The notes beneath the pieces were generated by a model. The model was not told where the DNA came from and did no database searches. It saw only the letters and a program-made list of their open reading frames with translations. A stretch of 64,000 bases of DNA, taken from assembly GCA_905178155.1 (NCBI GenBank), contig CAJINV010000005.1, positions 1,390,438-1,454,437 of the forward strand, given 5' to 3'. This DNA comes from Amoebophrya sp. A120. Its lineage: Eukaryota > Sar > Dinophyceae > Syndiniales > Amoebophryaceae. The position numbers were made by a program, and so were the translations under genes. Position 1 is the stretch's first letter; each line of letters starts with the position of its first letter. Below, one piece after another: positions 52,815 through 64,000 of this stretch.

Positions 52815-55800
52815 TCAATTTACTAAATTTACTCGACTTGGGTGGGAATCGCACCACATAGCGACACGCTTGCTGTCGCCAATGGCACCTGCTTTCGCTA
52901 TTCGTTGTTTGTGATCTTGTTCTTTCGTCGAATCGTCCTTCTTCTCCTGGATTTTCTTATTGTAGCTAGCGAGCACTTTCTCGATAGCACGAGCAAGGTT
53001 ATCCGCAACTTTAGGCGGGATGGTATTCCGCGTCCGCAGGTACCCGAGCACTTGTTCGGCTACGTTAACCCTTTTTTTTTTCTGCAATTCTTGAATTTCG
53101 AGCAACCTCGCCAGGAAGTACCGTCCGCGATTTTCTGGTGCTCCAAAAACGTATTTGCTGCCTTCTTCCGTTGCGAGCTCCTCAAGCAGGTAACAAAACG
53201 AACGCTGACCATTTTGTGGTTGGTCAGGCTCTGGCACTGATTCTTGCAGTCGCTGCAGTGTTCCTGCTCCAGTTGCGTGTGCTTCCGTCACGGATATGGG
53301 TAACGCTGCGCCGCCAGGAGCATCTTCAACAGGCAGCTTCGACGTGAGAGCAGAATAAGGGGCAGTGGAAGAGGGTGACACAAGATCTCGTCCCTGGCGG
53401 TCGTCCCTCTCACCTGCTTTCTGCTTCCCGTCACCGATGACTCCTCCAGCTCGTCCACTCACTTCTGCAGATGTGGTAGTAGATGAAGATGCAGCAGTCA
53501 CCGTAATGCTGTTTGGAATATTGCTACCGAAGTCTGCAACGACGCTACTGCTGTGAACTTGGTGTAGTGAATCAGGGTCGACAGCCTCCTTCTCAGGTCG
53601 CTGCTGTTCCTGTTGCTGTGCTGTCGCAGTCAGCTGCGAAGTAGAACCTTGATCATCAGGTTCAGGTGCAGAACTTAGTCGCCCTTGAGGAAATTTTTGG
53701 CTTTTTTTTTCTTTATCATCGAGGGCAACAGCTTTTTTATCGAATTTCAATTGCACCTCGCTTGCTTGTTGGGTTTCTTCGCCGGTTTTTTCGGACAGGT
53801 CTTCTACTTCGTCGTGATCTACTTCTTCAGTGTCAGGAGTTGTGCTTGTCGCGCTCGACGTCGGTGTGATCTTGGTTGCCGAAGGTGGTTTGTCTCCTAC
53901 AGCTTCCTCGCCGGATTCGCCGTGTCGCCCAGCACCTTCCTCTACGTTGGGGTAGTGTGCAGAACCATCAGCAGTATGCTTCACAGTCTCGTCCTCGGTC
54001 GAAGCAGCCTGTTGCCGACCAAGGTGTTTCTTTGTTGTAGCTGTGCCGTCTTTGACGTCTATTTCCTTCTCCGGAGTTCGTTCTTCCTTTGCAACGTTCT
54101 TGCTGTTCTTGCTGCGTTGTAGTTGATCAGCGGTACTAGAATCGGTGTTCGGCTTCAGGTCTTCCCGCGCGTGAGTGTGTGTGTGCGAAGTAGATGCTGC
54201 ACCAACCTGCAGTAGCTGAATTGCGATTTCTGCTTCGGGGCTGGATTCGTTCTGGCTTGGGCCGACCGCCGAAGCAGACTGTTCCGGGATAGCCGTGGCT
54301 TCCTGCTTCTTGATGTTTGACTCAGTTGTCGTGCTAGCCTGCTCCACCGCGAACGTGCCTGTTTGAAACAAGAGAGCCGTGAGTTTTGACGTAAGTACTT
54401 GTGTACCCTGTCCCGAGTTCATTTTCAACAAGCTGCATTGATCTGTCACCGTTGCATCACAAATTCATGATATTTATTACTCAAAGAATGCGAAAATCCA
54501 GAAACTCTCCTGTACCTGCCAACCAGCTCAATGGCGTGAGCACGGTCGCTTCGACCAAATTCCACAGAGACGCCGGCGCATCCACCACGAGGAAGTTATA
54601 AAGCCGCAGTACTTTGCTGGTTCTCACCTTGCACCGACCGTCCCTTCGGCGCAGCATGCTGTAGCACGGGGTATTCGCGCCGCCCGTTGCGTTCCTGGTT
54701 GCATTTGTCGTTGCGTGTCCTCCTGCTGCATCAGTGCCATTGCCGGCAGCCGTGCCCGACGCCCACGCCGTCGACACTGGACGGGGGACGAGGATACCAG
54801 GAGAGTCGGCGATGACGTTCCCGGCCTGGTCCATGCTGTAGCCGCTGACAGGGAGCGTCGCGTTGGTCCCGGGCGTCAGCTTGTCACTGGTCGTGGGCAG
54901 CTGCATCTCAAATGGTGGGGATCCACCGGTCGAATCCGGCTCCGGAAGATCTGCAGCAGGAGCGTAGAAGAGGTCGTCGGAATCCGTCTGCGCTCTTTTT
55001 TCGGGCTGCGTGATTGCGTGCGCGAACAGAAGGGGAGAAGAGGAGCGGGCAGGATAGTACGACGGCCACGACCACAGAAGTGTCGCTGATGGTGAAGATG
55101 CTGGGGTAGAAGAAGAGGTGTGCGTGCGAGAAGTGGTGCTGACTGACTGGTGGCAGTAGCCCTGCACATGCTGTTTCTTCTCGTTTATTAACGCTGACTG
55201 CGAGTGAAGGAACAAAAATGGCGTCGTGTTGGTCACGTTGATGCTCTGACTCCGGCATCCTTCGAGTACCGAGTCGTGAAGTTCCACCCCATCATGTGTT
55301 GGCCAGAAGTTTGAGAAGTTAATCGTCGAAACAACTGCGGGTTGCGACTGCGAGAAGAGTGGCGCATCCGCACGATGCCAGCGAGTTCGTGAGCGCGACG
55401 AAGAAAAGTACGGTCCTGGTGCAGCCTTGATTTGTTCTTGCTCGTGTATCGACTGGGGACACCACTCCAACCGACCGAAGAGCGTGAGCGAGTACCCCAG
55501 CGCCGTGATCTGCAGAATGCGGATGAACATCATTTTCAGGATGGCACCAGAAGAGCAGAACCACGCCTGCTGGTGACAACTAATTCCGGCCAACAGATCA
55601 AGGGGCATGCCGTTGCGGGAGGCCGGTTTTCTTGGAAAGAGGCTCGACGACCCCGCCGCAGAGCGACGTTTGGAGGTTCGAGACTTCTTCATTTTTATCG
55701 CCACCGGCGTCGCCACGCGATGTCGCTTGCGAAAGGGGTGATCAAGATCAGGTTGTGAACAATCTGGTACAGCGCCTTCCTCCACACTACAGTTTTTCTT

Positions 55801-55884
55801 TCTGGGTCTGGCACCTCCAAGGCCTGCTGCGGAGCTTAGAGGTTTTTTCCCAGAGCCACCAAGTCCATCTTGATCATGATTGAG
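52815..55884 (-). CDS. Family X membrane-anchored low-complexity protein, unit 2
   Basis: Exons 55884-54516 and 54358-52815, GT-AG in phase 1, 970 codons visible; as in unit 1, the frame is open back to an AG acceptor (55885) and a 5' exon is probably missing. The hydrophobic segment (MMFIRILQITALGYSLTLFG), the Asn-glycosylation-type sites and the block CYSMLRRRDGRCKVRTSKVL are conserved. Exon 2 begins like unit 1 (EIAIQLLQVGAASTSH) and then diverges. Its C-terminus is a helical domain (YLLEELATEEGSKYVFGAPE, ARLLEIQELQKKKRVNVAEQ, VADNLARAIEKVLASYNKK) absent from unit 1. Function unknown. Confidence 0.7.
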
Positions 55885-56541
55885 CTAAATCTGAGTTTAT
55901 TCTACTCGCATTTACTACATAGTTACTCTCTCTGTTTCGAAATTGAATAGGAAAGATCTTTTTGAAAAAGATAAACCGGAACCTTGTTCTTCTTCTTCGC
56001 TCTGTTGCTTTTTTGAGCTTCAAGACGAAACGCCACTATCTCACTTTATCGAGAAGGTGAAGGCTCCACCTCCACGACAGATCATGCACTCCATGTCTAA
56101 ATGTGACTTTTGTACTTACGATTTGCACCTGCAAAATCCCTCATTTACCCTCATCTTCGAGTGTTTTCATGCTCTTCCCTCATCTTCGTACCACAAGCAC
56201 TAGCACCAGTGCGTGGAGTCTCTCTACGTCTATGACAGTGCGTGGCGTCTACGTCAGTCTTTGTTTCCTTTTAAAATCAATATCGAAATATCTGCGAAAA
56301 AGCAATGCTGGCATAGCTGGTATGCTGCCTGTGGACCACGAAGACCATTCTTGAGGTAGAGGTTGAAGATGGAGGTTCGTAATCCAATGCGAAAATTGTG
56401 ATGAAAGGCTGATAAGTAATGGTATCTGCGGACGACAGGACTGCAGCACAACAACAATGGTAAAGGGTTCCTGTCGTGGTAGCTGCTAGTAGAAGACGAT
56501 CGCTTCACTTGATCTTCATCTTCATGCTGCTCATCTCAAAC
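55885..56541. other. Spacer between family X and MCM10, unit 2
   Basis: Same as 34727-35383 (offset 21158); no gene fixed. Confidence 0.4.
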
Positions 56542-59500
56542 TCACAGGCCACGATACCCAAACCCCTCCAGATCTCCCTCCGCCGCTTCCCTCTTTTCCT
56601 CAAATTCCAGAGCGCGTTCGTGCGCGCTTCCGCGGGCGGAGAATGCGTTCTCTCCACCCGCTCCGCCATTCTGCAGTTCCGCCAAGCTCTGCGACTTCTT
56701 CTCCGCGTAGAAGGTTACCTTACGCCACATGTTTTCCGCCCGACACTTGTTGCACCGCTTCGGGAACCGGCCACTCAAAATGTGCGTCGAGAACTTGCAC
56801 TTCTGGCACTGGATCCGCTCCTTCGTGACGTCCCGCCAGATTTCCACCGTGTGCCCCTGCTGCTCGCACGCCAGCTTCGAACGGACATATTCAGTCAGAA
56901 TGTTGCACTGCTTGCAGTAATACGCGGTCACCGGGAGGGATTTGACCTCCAATTTCGTCTCGTGCTCCACGTCCTGCTGTTCCATGGTGGCCAGCCGCGT
57001 GTCCACCTGCTTGATCTTTTATCAAATGCAAAAGCGTCTGGGTCTGGAAGGTCGCCAGGTTTGTCATGCATATTTTGCATGACCCATGATGCTTGTAAAG
57101 CATCACCTAGCATCACAGATTTTTGGAGGGCATCCTGATGCCTATTCCGCATCACAAATGTCCTTCCCACGTAGCACAAAATGAGCTCTTCTTCCTGGTC
57201 ATGCAATACAAATGTTTTTAGGATCCGAAAATAGCATGACAAGTTGCATTCTTCCAGACCCAGACACGTTTACATTTGATATCTTTTCCTTTTCGACCAA
57301 ATCCGCCGCTTTAGTTTCCGCCTTGTTCAACTTGGACGTGTCGAAAGACGCCATCTGTGCCGCGACACTGGGCCCGTACAGAGCCTCCATGCGCTGCCGG
57401 GAAATCTCGTCGGTCGCTAGGCGGGGTCGTGCTGCGCCGCTTGTTGCAGAAGCGGTTTGATCGTCCGCAGTGGAATTCGTGGTTCCAGCTGCGCCGGAGG
57501 ACACAAGACTAGTGGAGGATCCAGCACCACCAGGCTTCTTCACGGCTAGAATTTCCTTCCGATGATTCTCCGCCCCGCGAAGCGCGTACGCATTCGTACG
57601 GCGGTTCATCGCGCCAGAGCCGGGAGCGTGCCTTTTAGAAACAACGGTCGCTGCGCCGGTAATTGTAGCGACTCTGGAAAGTTTGGCGCTACGCGCATCT
57701 TCCGGATCATCTTCCAGGCCGCCTCGTTTCTGCAGCGTCTGAGCCAGAAACGCCGTGTTCGCTTCGGCTAGCAGTTCCTCGCGGGAACGCTTGTTGCTTG
57801 ACGCTGTGGTGGAATTGGCAGAAAGGTTGAAAACCAGAGAACGGCCTGCGCTACTGTCTGCTGGTGTGGATCTTGTAGGCACAGGACCCGAAGAACTCAT
57901 CTGGTTGCCCGGTGGGTTCGTAACACCGGATATCCTTTCCGAGTGTGTGAGTTCTTCCACATTGCGCCGCTGAAACTGAGCGGGAGGCATGATCATCCTG
58001 GACATTGTCGGTCTGTCTGCAGGTTGAGGGTTGTGCCGTGGTTGCGATGCAACCTGAGGTGCCACTACAGGAACCAATTGCTTGGAACCAGGACCGCCAG
58101 CCGTGTTGAAAAGACTTCGCGTACTGCTAGGTACCATAGCAGCATTCCTCGCGTTCGATGCAGCTGTGCCTGCAGCTGGCTTCACAATCGCTGGTGCCGC
58201 AGGCCTGTTCGTCCTGTCCGCAACTTTACTTCGCGGTCCACCTCCACCTCCCGCAATGGCCATTTGCATCAACGCATTGTTCTTCAGGGGATCCTTTTTT
58301 TTGATTCTGTGCCTCGCCTCAATCGTGTCTACAGCTGCACCAGGGACGGTTTTTGCTCCTGGTCCACCAGTCGACGGAGCAGGCGGCCTGCCCTGCGTAG
58401 GGGCCGCCGCTGCTCCCCCGCCAGAGCGCGCGTTCGACGAAGAGTTTTGAGGCGCTTGCGGGACCGTGCCACCTCCGAGCGTCAGGCTCTTCGTCGTTCC
58501 GGAAACTGTAGTGGCTGTTGTAGAAGGGCCAGCTCCCGACGCTGGATTTCCAGGTTTGTGTTTCTTCACAGCAGGAGCACCCGCCGTTGATGAAATATTC
58601 TGGTCGAAAATGTTGCCGATCCCGCGAAAAGTCCCGGGCTTCCGCATGGCCGCTGGCTTCAAGTGCTCCGGTAGGGCCTCGATCGCCTCTTTGCTTGGTG
58701 GAACAACATTAACCGCCGCGCGGCTCGGTCCAGAAGATGTAGTTGCGACGCCTGGTCTAGTAGTGTTGCCGAAAGCTTTATTTGATGGTCCACCAGCAGG
58801 ACCGCCTCCGCCCCGGTAGAGCTTCGGCCCCCCGCCGTGAAAGCTGCAGTAGCCGGTGGGGCACCGTTCCAAGTTGATCACCATTCCGCAGCGTTCCTGA
58901 GTGGCCTTCTTCACGCCCCGACACTCGCCAAGGTGCGGGAACTCACCGAGTTTCAGAATTTGCGAAGATTGGGACACAGTCGCGGAGTAGGAAGAGGAAC
59001 TGAAACTGTTCTTCTGGTTGCTGTTGGTATTTCCACCATGAGTTCCACTTCCGCCGACGAGCAGCATGGCATTCAAAATTGCAAAAACGCCGCCCCGCCT
59101 CGCAGCGGAGTTGCCGCGCCACTGGTCTCTCGCGTCGTCGAACAGCATCATGCGCAAGGTGGTTGGCTTCGGGAACTCCACGTCCGTTAAAACCCACGGT
59201 ATGTACAGGTTCCCCGCATTGGACTTCTTGATCATAGAAGCCTCTTGCAAAACAGCGATCAAAACAATGTTTTCCAGAACATTCGAAGGCTTGCTATCCT
59301 TTCCCTTCTTTCCCTGCCCTTTATTACCCTCGCTGTTACTCGCCGCTGCAGCTGCGCCTGCCGCTGCCATCGACATCGTCGCCGCCATGTTTCCAAGTTG
59401 CGCGAGCGGCACAAACTTCTTCCCGCGCATCAGCTGATCGAGTTTGTCAGCCCGGATCTCGCGGTTTTTGATGCTGAGGCCAGTGTGTTTCTCGCGCAGC

Positions 59501-60561
59501 TCCGCGAGGTTGTCGGGTTTGGTGCAGATGAGGTTTTCGGCGCCGGGAGGTGGGACAAACGGTTTTGACGAAGAAGAGCTCAAACCACCAGCAACAGCTT
59601 TCGAAAAAAAAGAAAGAGTACCAGAAGTATTAGAGGACGAAGCCCCTGTGACAATCTGCTCCGACACATCGTGGTTCTCTTGCAGCAAAGTATCCGTAGC
59701 TGCTTCTGAGTAGCCAGTGACACCTTGATACAGGAGCTGCATCTTTATCCTGCGGTACCTAGAGCGTGGTGTCTCGTTTTCTAAACTTTTGGTCTTTGCT
59801 TGCCGCGACGCCGTGTCTGCAACTTCTTGGGTCTTTATTTTCTGTGCAGTAGAATTTGCACTCTCGTCCTGCACATTCCGAGACGCGGCTCCACCAAGCG
59901 GCGGCTCTCTGCACAACAGCTCTCCTTCCACCTCGGAATCGCTGGTACCCACATCACTTTCCTGGTCGGCCTTTTCGGACGAAGAAGAGGACGACGAGCT
60001 TGTTCCGGCGCTCGGCGAGGAAGCCAAGTTTTTCCCATGGCGTACGGGCGTCGGGACTTGTTTCTCCGGTGCTGGAACACGAACACCGTGTGCTTTTGTT
60101 TGGACTTCGGAATTACAAAACTCGCCGGTCTTGGCATCGTCAGGAGGTTCACCTTGTAATACGGCGCTATGGTTTTGGCGCTTCGGCGGAACTACACCAG
60201 GAACGCCATCCGGAGTGTCGGGTGTTGTTTTCGCAAGCGCAGCTGGTGGCACCAAGTGACCTTCCAGCGCAGCTGCATTTTGGCCACGTCCTGCAGTTTC
60301 CTCTGCTTTTTCCCTTTTGGCTGGTGCAAAGGGAACAGCCTTCAGTTGCGAGGGTGCTGGATCACGACCTGCTGCTGCACCTTCAACCTCAATTTCATCT
60401 GGGAATGTGTCCAGCAGGGTCCCATGATGTTCTTGTTTTTCAGCCTCCTCTTCGGGGAAAGTGTCGAGCAATTTCCCATCTGTTTCGCCGGGAAATGTCT
60501 CAAGCAAGTCCTCGCCGTCCTCATCCTCAGAAAAGGTATCGAGGAGATCTGCGTCGGCCAT
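56542..60561 (-). CDS. MCM10: MCM10 replication factor, copy 2
   Basis: Exons 60561-57274 and 57015-56542 encode 1253 residues, the same length as copy 1 and collinear at an offset of 21158. The OB-fold, the zinc finger and the C-terminal zinc domain are identical to copy 1, so both copies look functional. Differences are confined to about residues 225-350: A to S at RNVQ, D to Y at LLDQG/LLYQG, HEVTEQRV to HDVSEQIV, and TLPTKPK to TLSFFSK, the last from a run of A replacing mixed sequence. None touches a zinc ligand. Confidence 0.9.
57021..57280. mobile_element. Introner element in MCM10, copy 2
   Basis: The same element, ends and 7-bp target duplication as at 35863-36122, present at the same position, so the insertion predates the duplication or the latest conversion. 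Confidence 0.85.
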
Positions 60562-61297
60562 CTTCGGCTTGAAAGTGGTTCAAATACAGCGGACTCTTTG
60601 TCTTTCCAGTCCGAAAACCAAGCGATACTAGTATGTAACTATCCACCAAAAAAAAATGCAAATAACACACTTACACTTGGAGATGAATACGCGTATTTCT
60701 GGCACAATATAGAGCGGTGGTACAGCAGGTATACGTTTTTTTGAGCTCATGATAAAGGTACCATGATAAGATATTTCTATTTGCCGCTTCGCCGTCGCAC
60801 AAAAAAATCTATCCAACACACTAAAGAAATGCGACTGAATTTTTCTGTATCTCAATGAACCCAAGCGCCACTTTTTCATCAGAGTAAACAGCACCCACCA
60901 CCTGCTTCAACTTCTTCTTCTACTGCGAGACATCGTTTAGAAGCATTTTTTCATCATTTCGCGAACATGCGGGCTCAGGTGCACACCGGACAATAGATAC
61001 GCAGGACTCAGAGTTGATTTTGCAACGAACAGGGAGAGCTCCAACTACGACGAGAGGGCAAATCTATCCGTCAATGACATTTCACGAAATTTCAATTTGC
61101 ACGACTCGCTGCACATCTGCAACCTGGGGCGAAAGGTCGGTGAAGGTGAACATCGAGGAAAAGATGAGACACGATCAAAAAAATCATCAAGAACGACACG
61201 GACACCGAGCAGGACTTGTCCAGGAACATACGGGACACCAGTCATCCAGAAACCACCATTGTATCAGACAGTGGTGCTGTCGCATCAGTGTGCTCTT
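60562..61297. other. Spacer between MCM10 and PLC-like gene, unit 2
   Basis: Identical to 39404-40139 as far as inspected. No gene. Confidence 0.4.
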
Positions 61298-63271
61298 TCA
61301 CGACGTATCAATCTCCAGCCACAAGTCATTTCCCCAGCCTGCATTGGCCTGGTCTGTTCGCCAAATCTCAAACGTACCTTCTCCTAAATACCGCATCCCA
61401 AAGCTCTCTCTCGGATGCCGCGAGCAATACGGCTTCACACGGAATTCGCGCCCCAAAAGCTCTGCTTCTTTGTGGGGCGCGACAGAAACTGCAAGCGTCT
61501 GTGTTTTCTCTCCTCCATCATGAGCCACATTGGGGTAGAAAAATTGACAGAGAAAGGGGATGCGACGCAGTCTCTGCCGCAAATTGATCACTTTTTCCTG
61601 TTTGCCGTAGCTTGGGCCGACTCGGAAAACAGAGCGTTTTTTTTCTGCAAAAGAGGGGGTACCAATACCATTGCTACGTGCAGGTGCGTCTGTATGGTTG
61701 TCAACATCGGCAGGACCAGGAGTAGCAGCTGCATCAAATGGTGGTGTAGCTGCGCCCGCTGAGATTTGCCGCCCGACCGTCGTTAAATTCCTTTTGACCA
61801 TCTGCGCACAGAGCTCGGGAGTGACGAAATCCAGCATCAGGACGCCGATTTTCGTTGGCGCCAAAGATGTCGATGACGATGTCGCAGTACTGCTCGTATG
61901 CCCCGCGTAATTCGTGATGTATTTTTCGAAAAACCACTTGTTGAGCTTCCTGCTCGTGTACCACACCGGGTAGTAGTACCAGCCGTCTAGAGCGATTCCC
62001 GGCCAAGCGCAGGCGAAGGGAGAAGCAGGGCCACCACTTAACGCAAGAGCTGCACTCGCCGTCACGATCGTGTCCTCTTCCGGGCCGGCTTCCAGATCCA
62101 AAACGGCACCTGCTGGTGCTGCTCCACTTGCGTCCTCAGAATCGTTGCCATTCTCGGTGGTCACTTCCCCATGCAACTGGAAGAGGTGCGTTTCCACCAG
62201 CTTCTTCGCTTCCCGCACACTCTCCGTGCACCAAATGTCGCAGATCTCCCCCAACCCGGACTGCTCGAAATTGTATCGGTAGACGGTGTTAGAGTTAGCC
62301 CCGTTCTCATTCAGCGTCGTCGAGGGAATGCACGCAAGTTGATCAACAACATCCGGTCTTAAAAAGCTGTCATCCACCTCGGGTCCGACCCAGACACAGG
62401 TCCCGCGAACGTGTCCCAATCGCGTTGTACCGTTGAAGACGAGAGGGTCCGCGGCGGAGGTGTTTTCTCTGCCAGGCGCTTTCCCGTTGTACCATTTCAC
62501 GCCGCAATCCCGCAACGTTCTCCACAGCTCTCGGAATACGGGCTCGGGCTCCAAGAATTGCCGTCGCTGGGACGACTTACAGTTTTCCTCCCGGAGGTAG
62601 AGGTTGACGAATTCGGAGGGACAGTTGGCAAGAAAACTCTTGATATCCGCCAGCACCGTTTCCAAGGTTGTCGTCTGGCTCACCCACGGCCCGTGCGCGA
62701 TGGGAAAATTGACTACAGTGCGGGCAGTCGTAGTCGTACCACTACGTACAGCTCCTCCTGTTGATAAACCACTCGCCTTCTGAAACGACGACGTGGGGCC
62801 TTGTTCCAAATCTGGCTGTTGCGCTTCACCAGTGTCTTTTTCTACGTCCTCTTCCCCAGCAAGCGCGAGGACCTGGGGCGCAACCCTGATGTCCAGAAAC
62901 CGCACTCCGTTTTGCAGCAACTCCGCCACAGACAGGGTTTGCGTCTGGCACCACGGACTGAGCACGGACTGCTTGCACCGGTGCCACATTGAGGTTGCAT
63001 TCGTCGCTGTGCGGGTCGTGCAGGAGCGACGGTCCACGTTTGTTGCTTCTGGGGCGTTAGACGCGGTGGACGCGGTGGCAGAATTTGTCAAAAGCGACGA
63101 TGAGTTTGTCGTGTTTGCTGGATCATGCGAAGAACTCGAAGCACTTCCACTTGCTCCGCGGCCAGTTCCTGCATGATGGGCTGCCGGAAAGATGGGAATG
63201 TCGCGGAGAACAGTGGTGTCAGGGAAGTGGGAAAGCCAGTTGTGGCCGGCACCGGCGCAGCTGCTTGTCAT
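61298..63271 (-). CDS. PI-PLC X-domain-like phosphodiesterase, copy 2
   Basis: Intronless, 657 residues, start ATG at 63271. The same motifs as copy 1 are kept (DIPIFPAAHHAG, NGVRFLDIRV, IAHGPWVSQ, LYLREE). The C-terminal 60 residues, which lie within the near-identical tract, are the same as in copy 1, while the rest shows scattered substitutions and small insertions in the low-complexity linkers, for example NLYLREE for VLYLREE and extra Asn/Ser residues. The kept catalytic blocks argue for selection on both copies. Confidence 0.8.
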   Translation of the reverse strand: MTSSCAGAGHNWLSHFPDTTVLRDIPIFPAAHHAGTGRGASGSASSSSHDPANTTNSSSLLTNSATASTASNAPEATNVDRRSCTTRTATNATSMWHRCKQSVLSPWCQTQTLSVAELLQNGVRFLDIRVAPQVLALAGEEDVEKDTGEAQQPDLEQGPTSSFQKASGLSTGGAVRSGTTTTARTVVNFPIAHGPWVSQTTTLETVLADIKSFLANCPSEFVNLYLREENCKSSQRRQFLEPEPVFRELWRTLRDCGVKWYNGKAPGRENTSAADPLVFNGTTRLGHVRGTCVWVGPEVDDSFLRPDVVDQLACIPSTTLNENGANSNTVYRYNFEQSGLGEICDIWCTESVREAKKLVETHLFQLHGEVTTENGNDSEDASGAAPAGAVLDLEAGPEEDTIVTASAALALSGGPASPFACAWPGIALDGWYYYPVWYTSRKLNKWFFEKYITNYAGHTSSTATSSSTSLAPTKIGVLMLDFVTPELCAQMVKRNLTTVGRQISAGAATPPFDAAATPGPADVDNHTDAPARSNGIGTPSFAEKKRSVFRVGPSYGKQEKVINLRQRLRRIPFLCQFFYPNVAHDGGEKTQTLAVSVAPHKEAELLGREFRVKPYCSRHPRESFGMRYLGEGTFEIWRTDQANAGWGNDLWLEIDTS

Positions 63272-64000
63272 GCTCTACGCTGATGCCCGAGCACGTAGAC
63301 ACAGCTTTCACTTGCACGCGAAGAAACGAGACTATTTCTTGCAGATTCTGTGTGTACGCTTCAAAAATCGTCACTCTGAAGAAAAATATAGTACTTCGCA
63401 GAAGATCAAGATTGCTGGTCCTCGCTCACTCAGATGGACGCTCACTCCTCGTCCATCGCGAATGTGCCGGGCCCTCGTGATATGTCTCAGAACTCAGCTG
63501 ATACAGATACTACTGCGGACGTCCCAACGAATCGGTGACGGCGCGGACGCTGGAACCGCGGATCACGGGTTGTCGTTTCCTCCACGGATATTAGGTAACA
63601 ACAGAGAGACAAGTCGATTTTTGTCTTCTTGCGCGTACATTAATTTTGGTTGTCCATTCCACTGGCGGATCACATCCGCTAGGCCATAACAAGTAGACTA
63701 GGTTGAGGCCTATCGTTAGGATATAACAACGAGACTCAACAGACCACGCTTCAGTTTTTAATTTTGAGTACAACGACGAACGATTTTGATAGCGTTCTAA
63801 CAGTTTTTTCTTCATCGGCAGTCTATGTGTACATACGAACTGCAACCGGTGCGTAAAAGAAAGCTGAAAGGGAAAGCGAATTTAACATAAATATTATACA
63901 TCTTTTTTCAAGCATATTGGTTTTGAAACGATGTCGTGAAAAAACCGTGCGTACGTACATTTTTCTTCGCGGCTCTTGCAGTGCAGCTTGTCAAGAAAAA
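63272..64000. other. PLC copy 2 upstream region and right flank of duplication
   Basis: Up to 63,864 it matches 42093-42671. The last 136 bp are outside the duplication and hold no recognisable gene. Confidence 0.5.

Larger units (their letters stand above)
42672..63864. repeat. Tandem segmental duplication, unit 2
   Basis: Direct repeat of 24221-42671. It is about 2.7 kb longer, mainly owing to repeat-rich DNA at 48.4-52.8 kb. Its right edge at 63,864 is followed by sequence unrelated to the left edge of unit 2, as expected for the original right flank. Confidence 0.9.

Noticed and set aside
52505-52914. ORFs of MAWHG or MPCHA repeats on both strands
   Set aside because: They are the six-frame reading of the TGGCA microsatellite and have no independent support.

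Overview
This is eukaryotic nuclear DNA. Every protein-coding gene I can support (14 loci) lies on the minus strand, most have short GT-AG introns, and several introns are bounded by inverted repeats and target-site duplications, which is the signature of introner elements. Short runs of the plant/dinoflagellate-type telomere motif (TTTAGGG) occur inside the sequence. A one-way gene array, introners and this telomere motif together suggest an alveolate, most likely a dinoflagellate. A syndinialean such as Amoebophrya is the best guess. This placement is an inference; no rRNA, spliced-leader RNA or tRNA gene was found to confirm it.

Left part (1-24,128): a zinc-knuckle protein (12-773), a RING-like zinc protein (1862-2695), a two-exon unknown (2978-3698), a 1698-aa intronless EF-hand/coiled-coil protein (4197-9293), a seven-exon ankyrin-repeat protein (10777-13011), transaldolase (14116-15575), a RAP-domain organellar RNA-binding protein (17004-20288) and a GSK3-type kinase (20780-23104). 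A 624-bp terminal-inverted-repeat element with a 9-bp target duplication sits exactly at the stop codon of the RAP gene.

Right part (24,221-63,864): a large direct tandem duplication. Unit 1 is about 24,221-42,671 and unit 2 about 42,672-63,864. Each unit carries, in minus-strand order from right to left, a PI-PLC X-like protein, MCM10, a fast-evolving membrane/low-complexity protein (family X), a second fast-evolving low-complexity protein (family Y) and a PRA1-family protein. The duplication joint falls inside the last exon of the second PRA1 copy and gives it a new C-terminus. The MCM10 block and its flanks are almost identical between units over about 5.8 kb, while the neighbouring genes differ clearly, which points to recent gene conversion. 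Families X and Y share conserved ends but have replaced middles or tails. Unit 2 also carries an extra block of higher-order tandem repeats (49.8-51.8 kb) and a 33-copy TGGCA microsatellite.

The genes do not form one pathway. They cover replication (MCM10), carbon metabolism (transaldolase), signalling (GSK3, PLC-like), membrane traffic (PRA1) and organelle RNA biology (RAP), plus lineage-specific proteins. The least ordinary content is the two rapidly diverging paralogue families in the duplication and the introners with traceable insertion sites.
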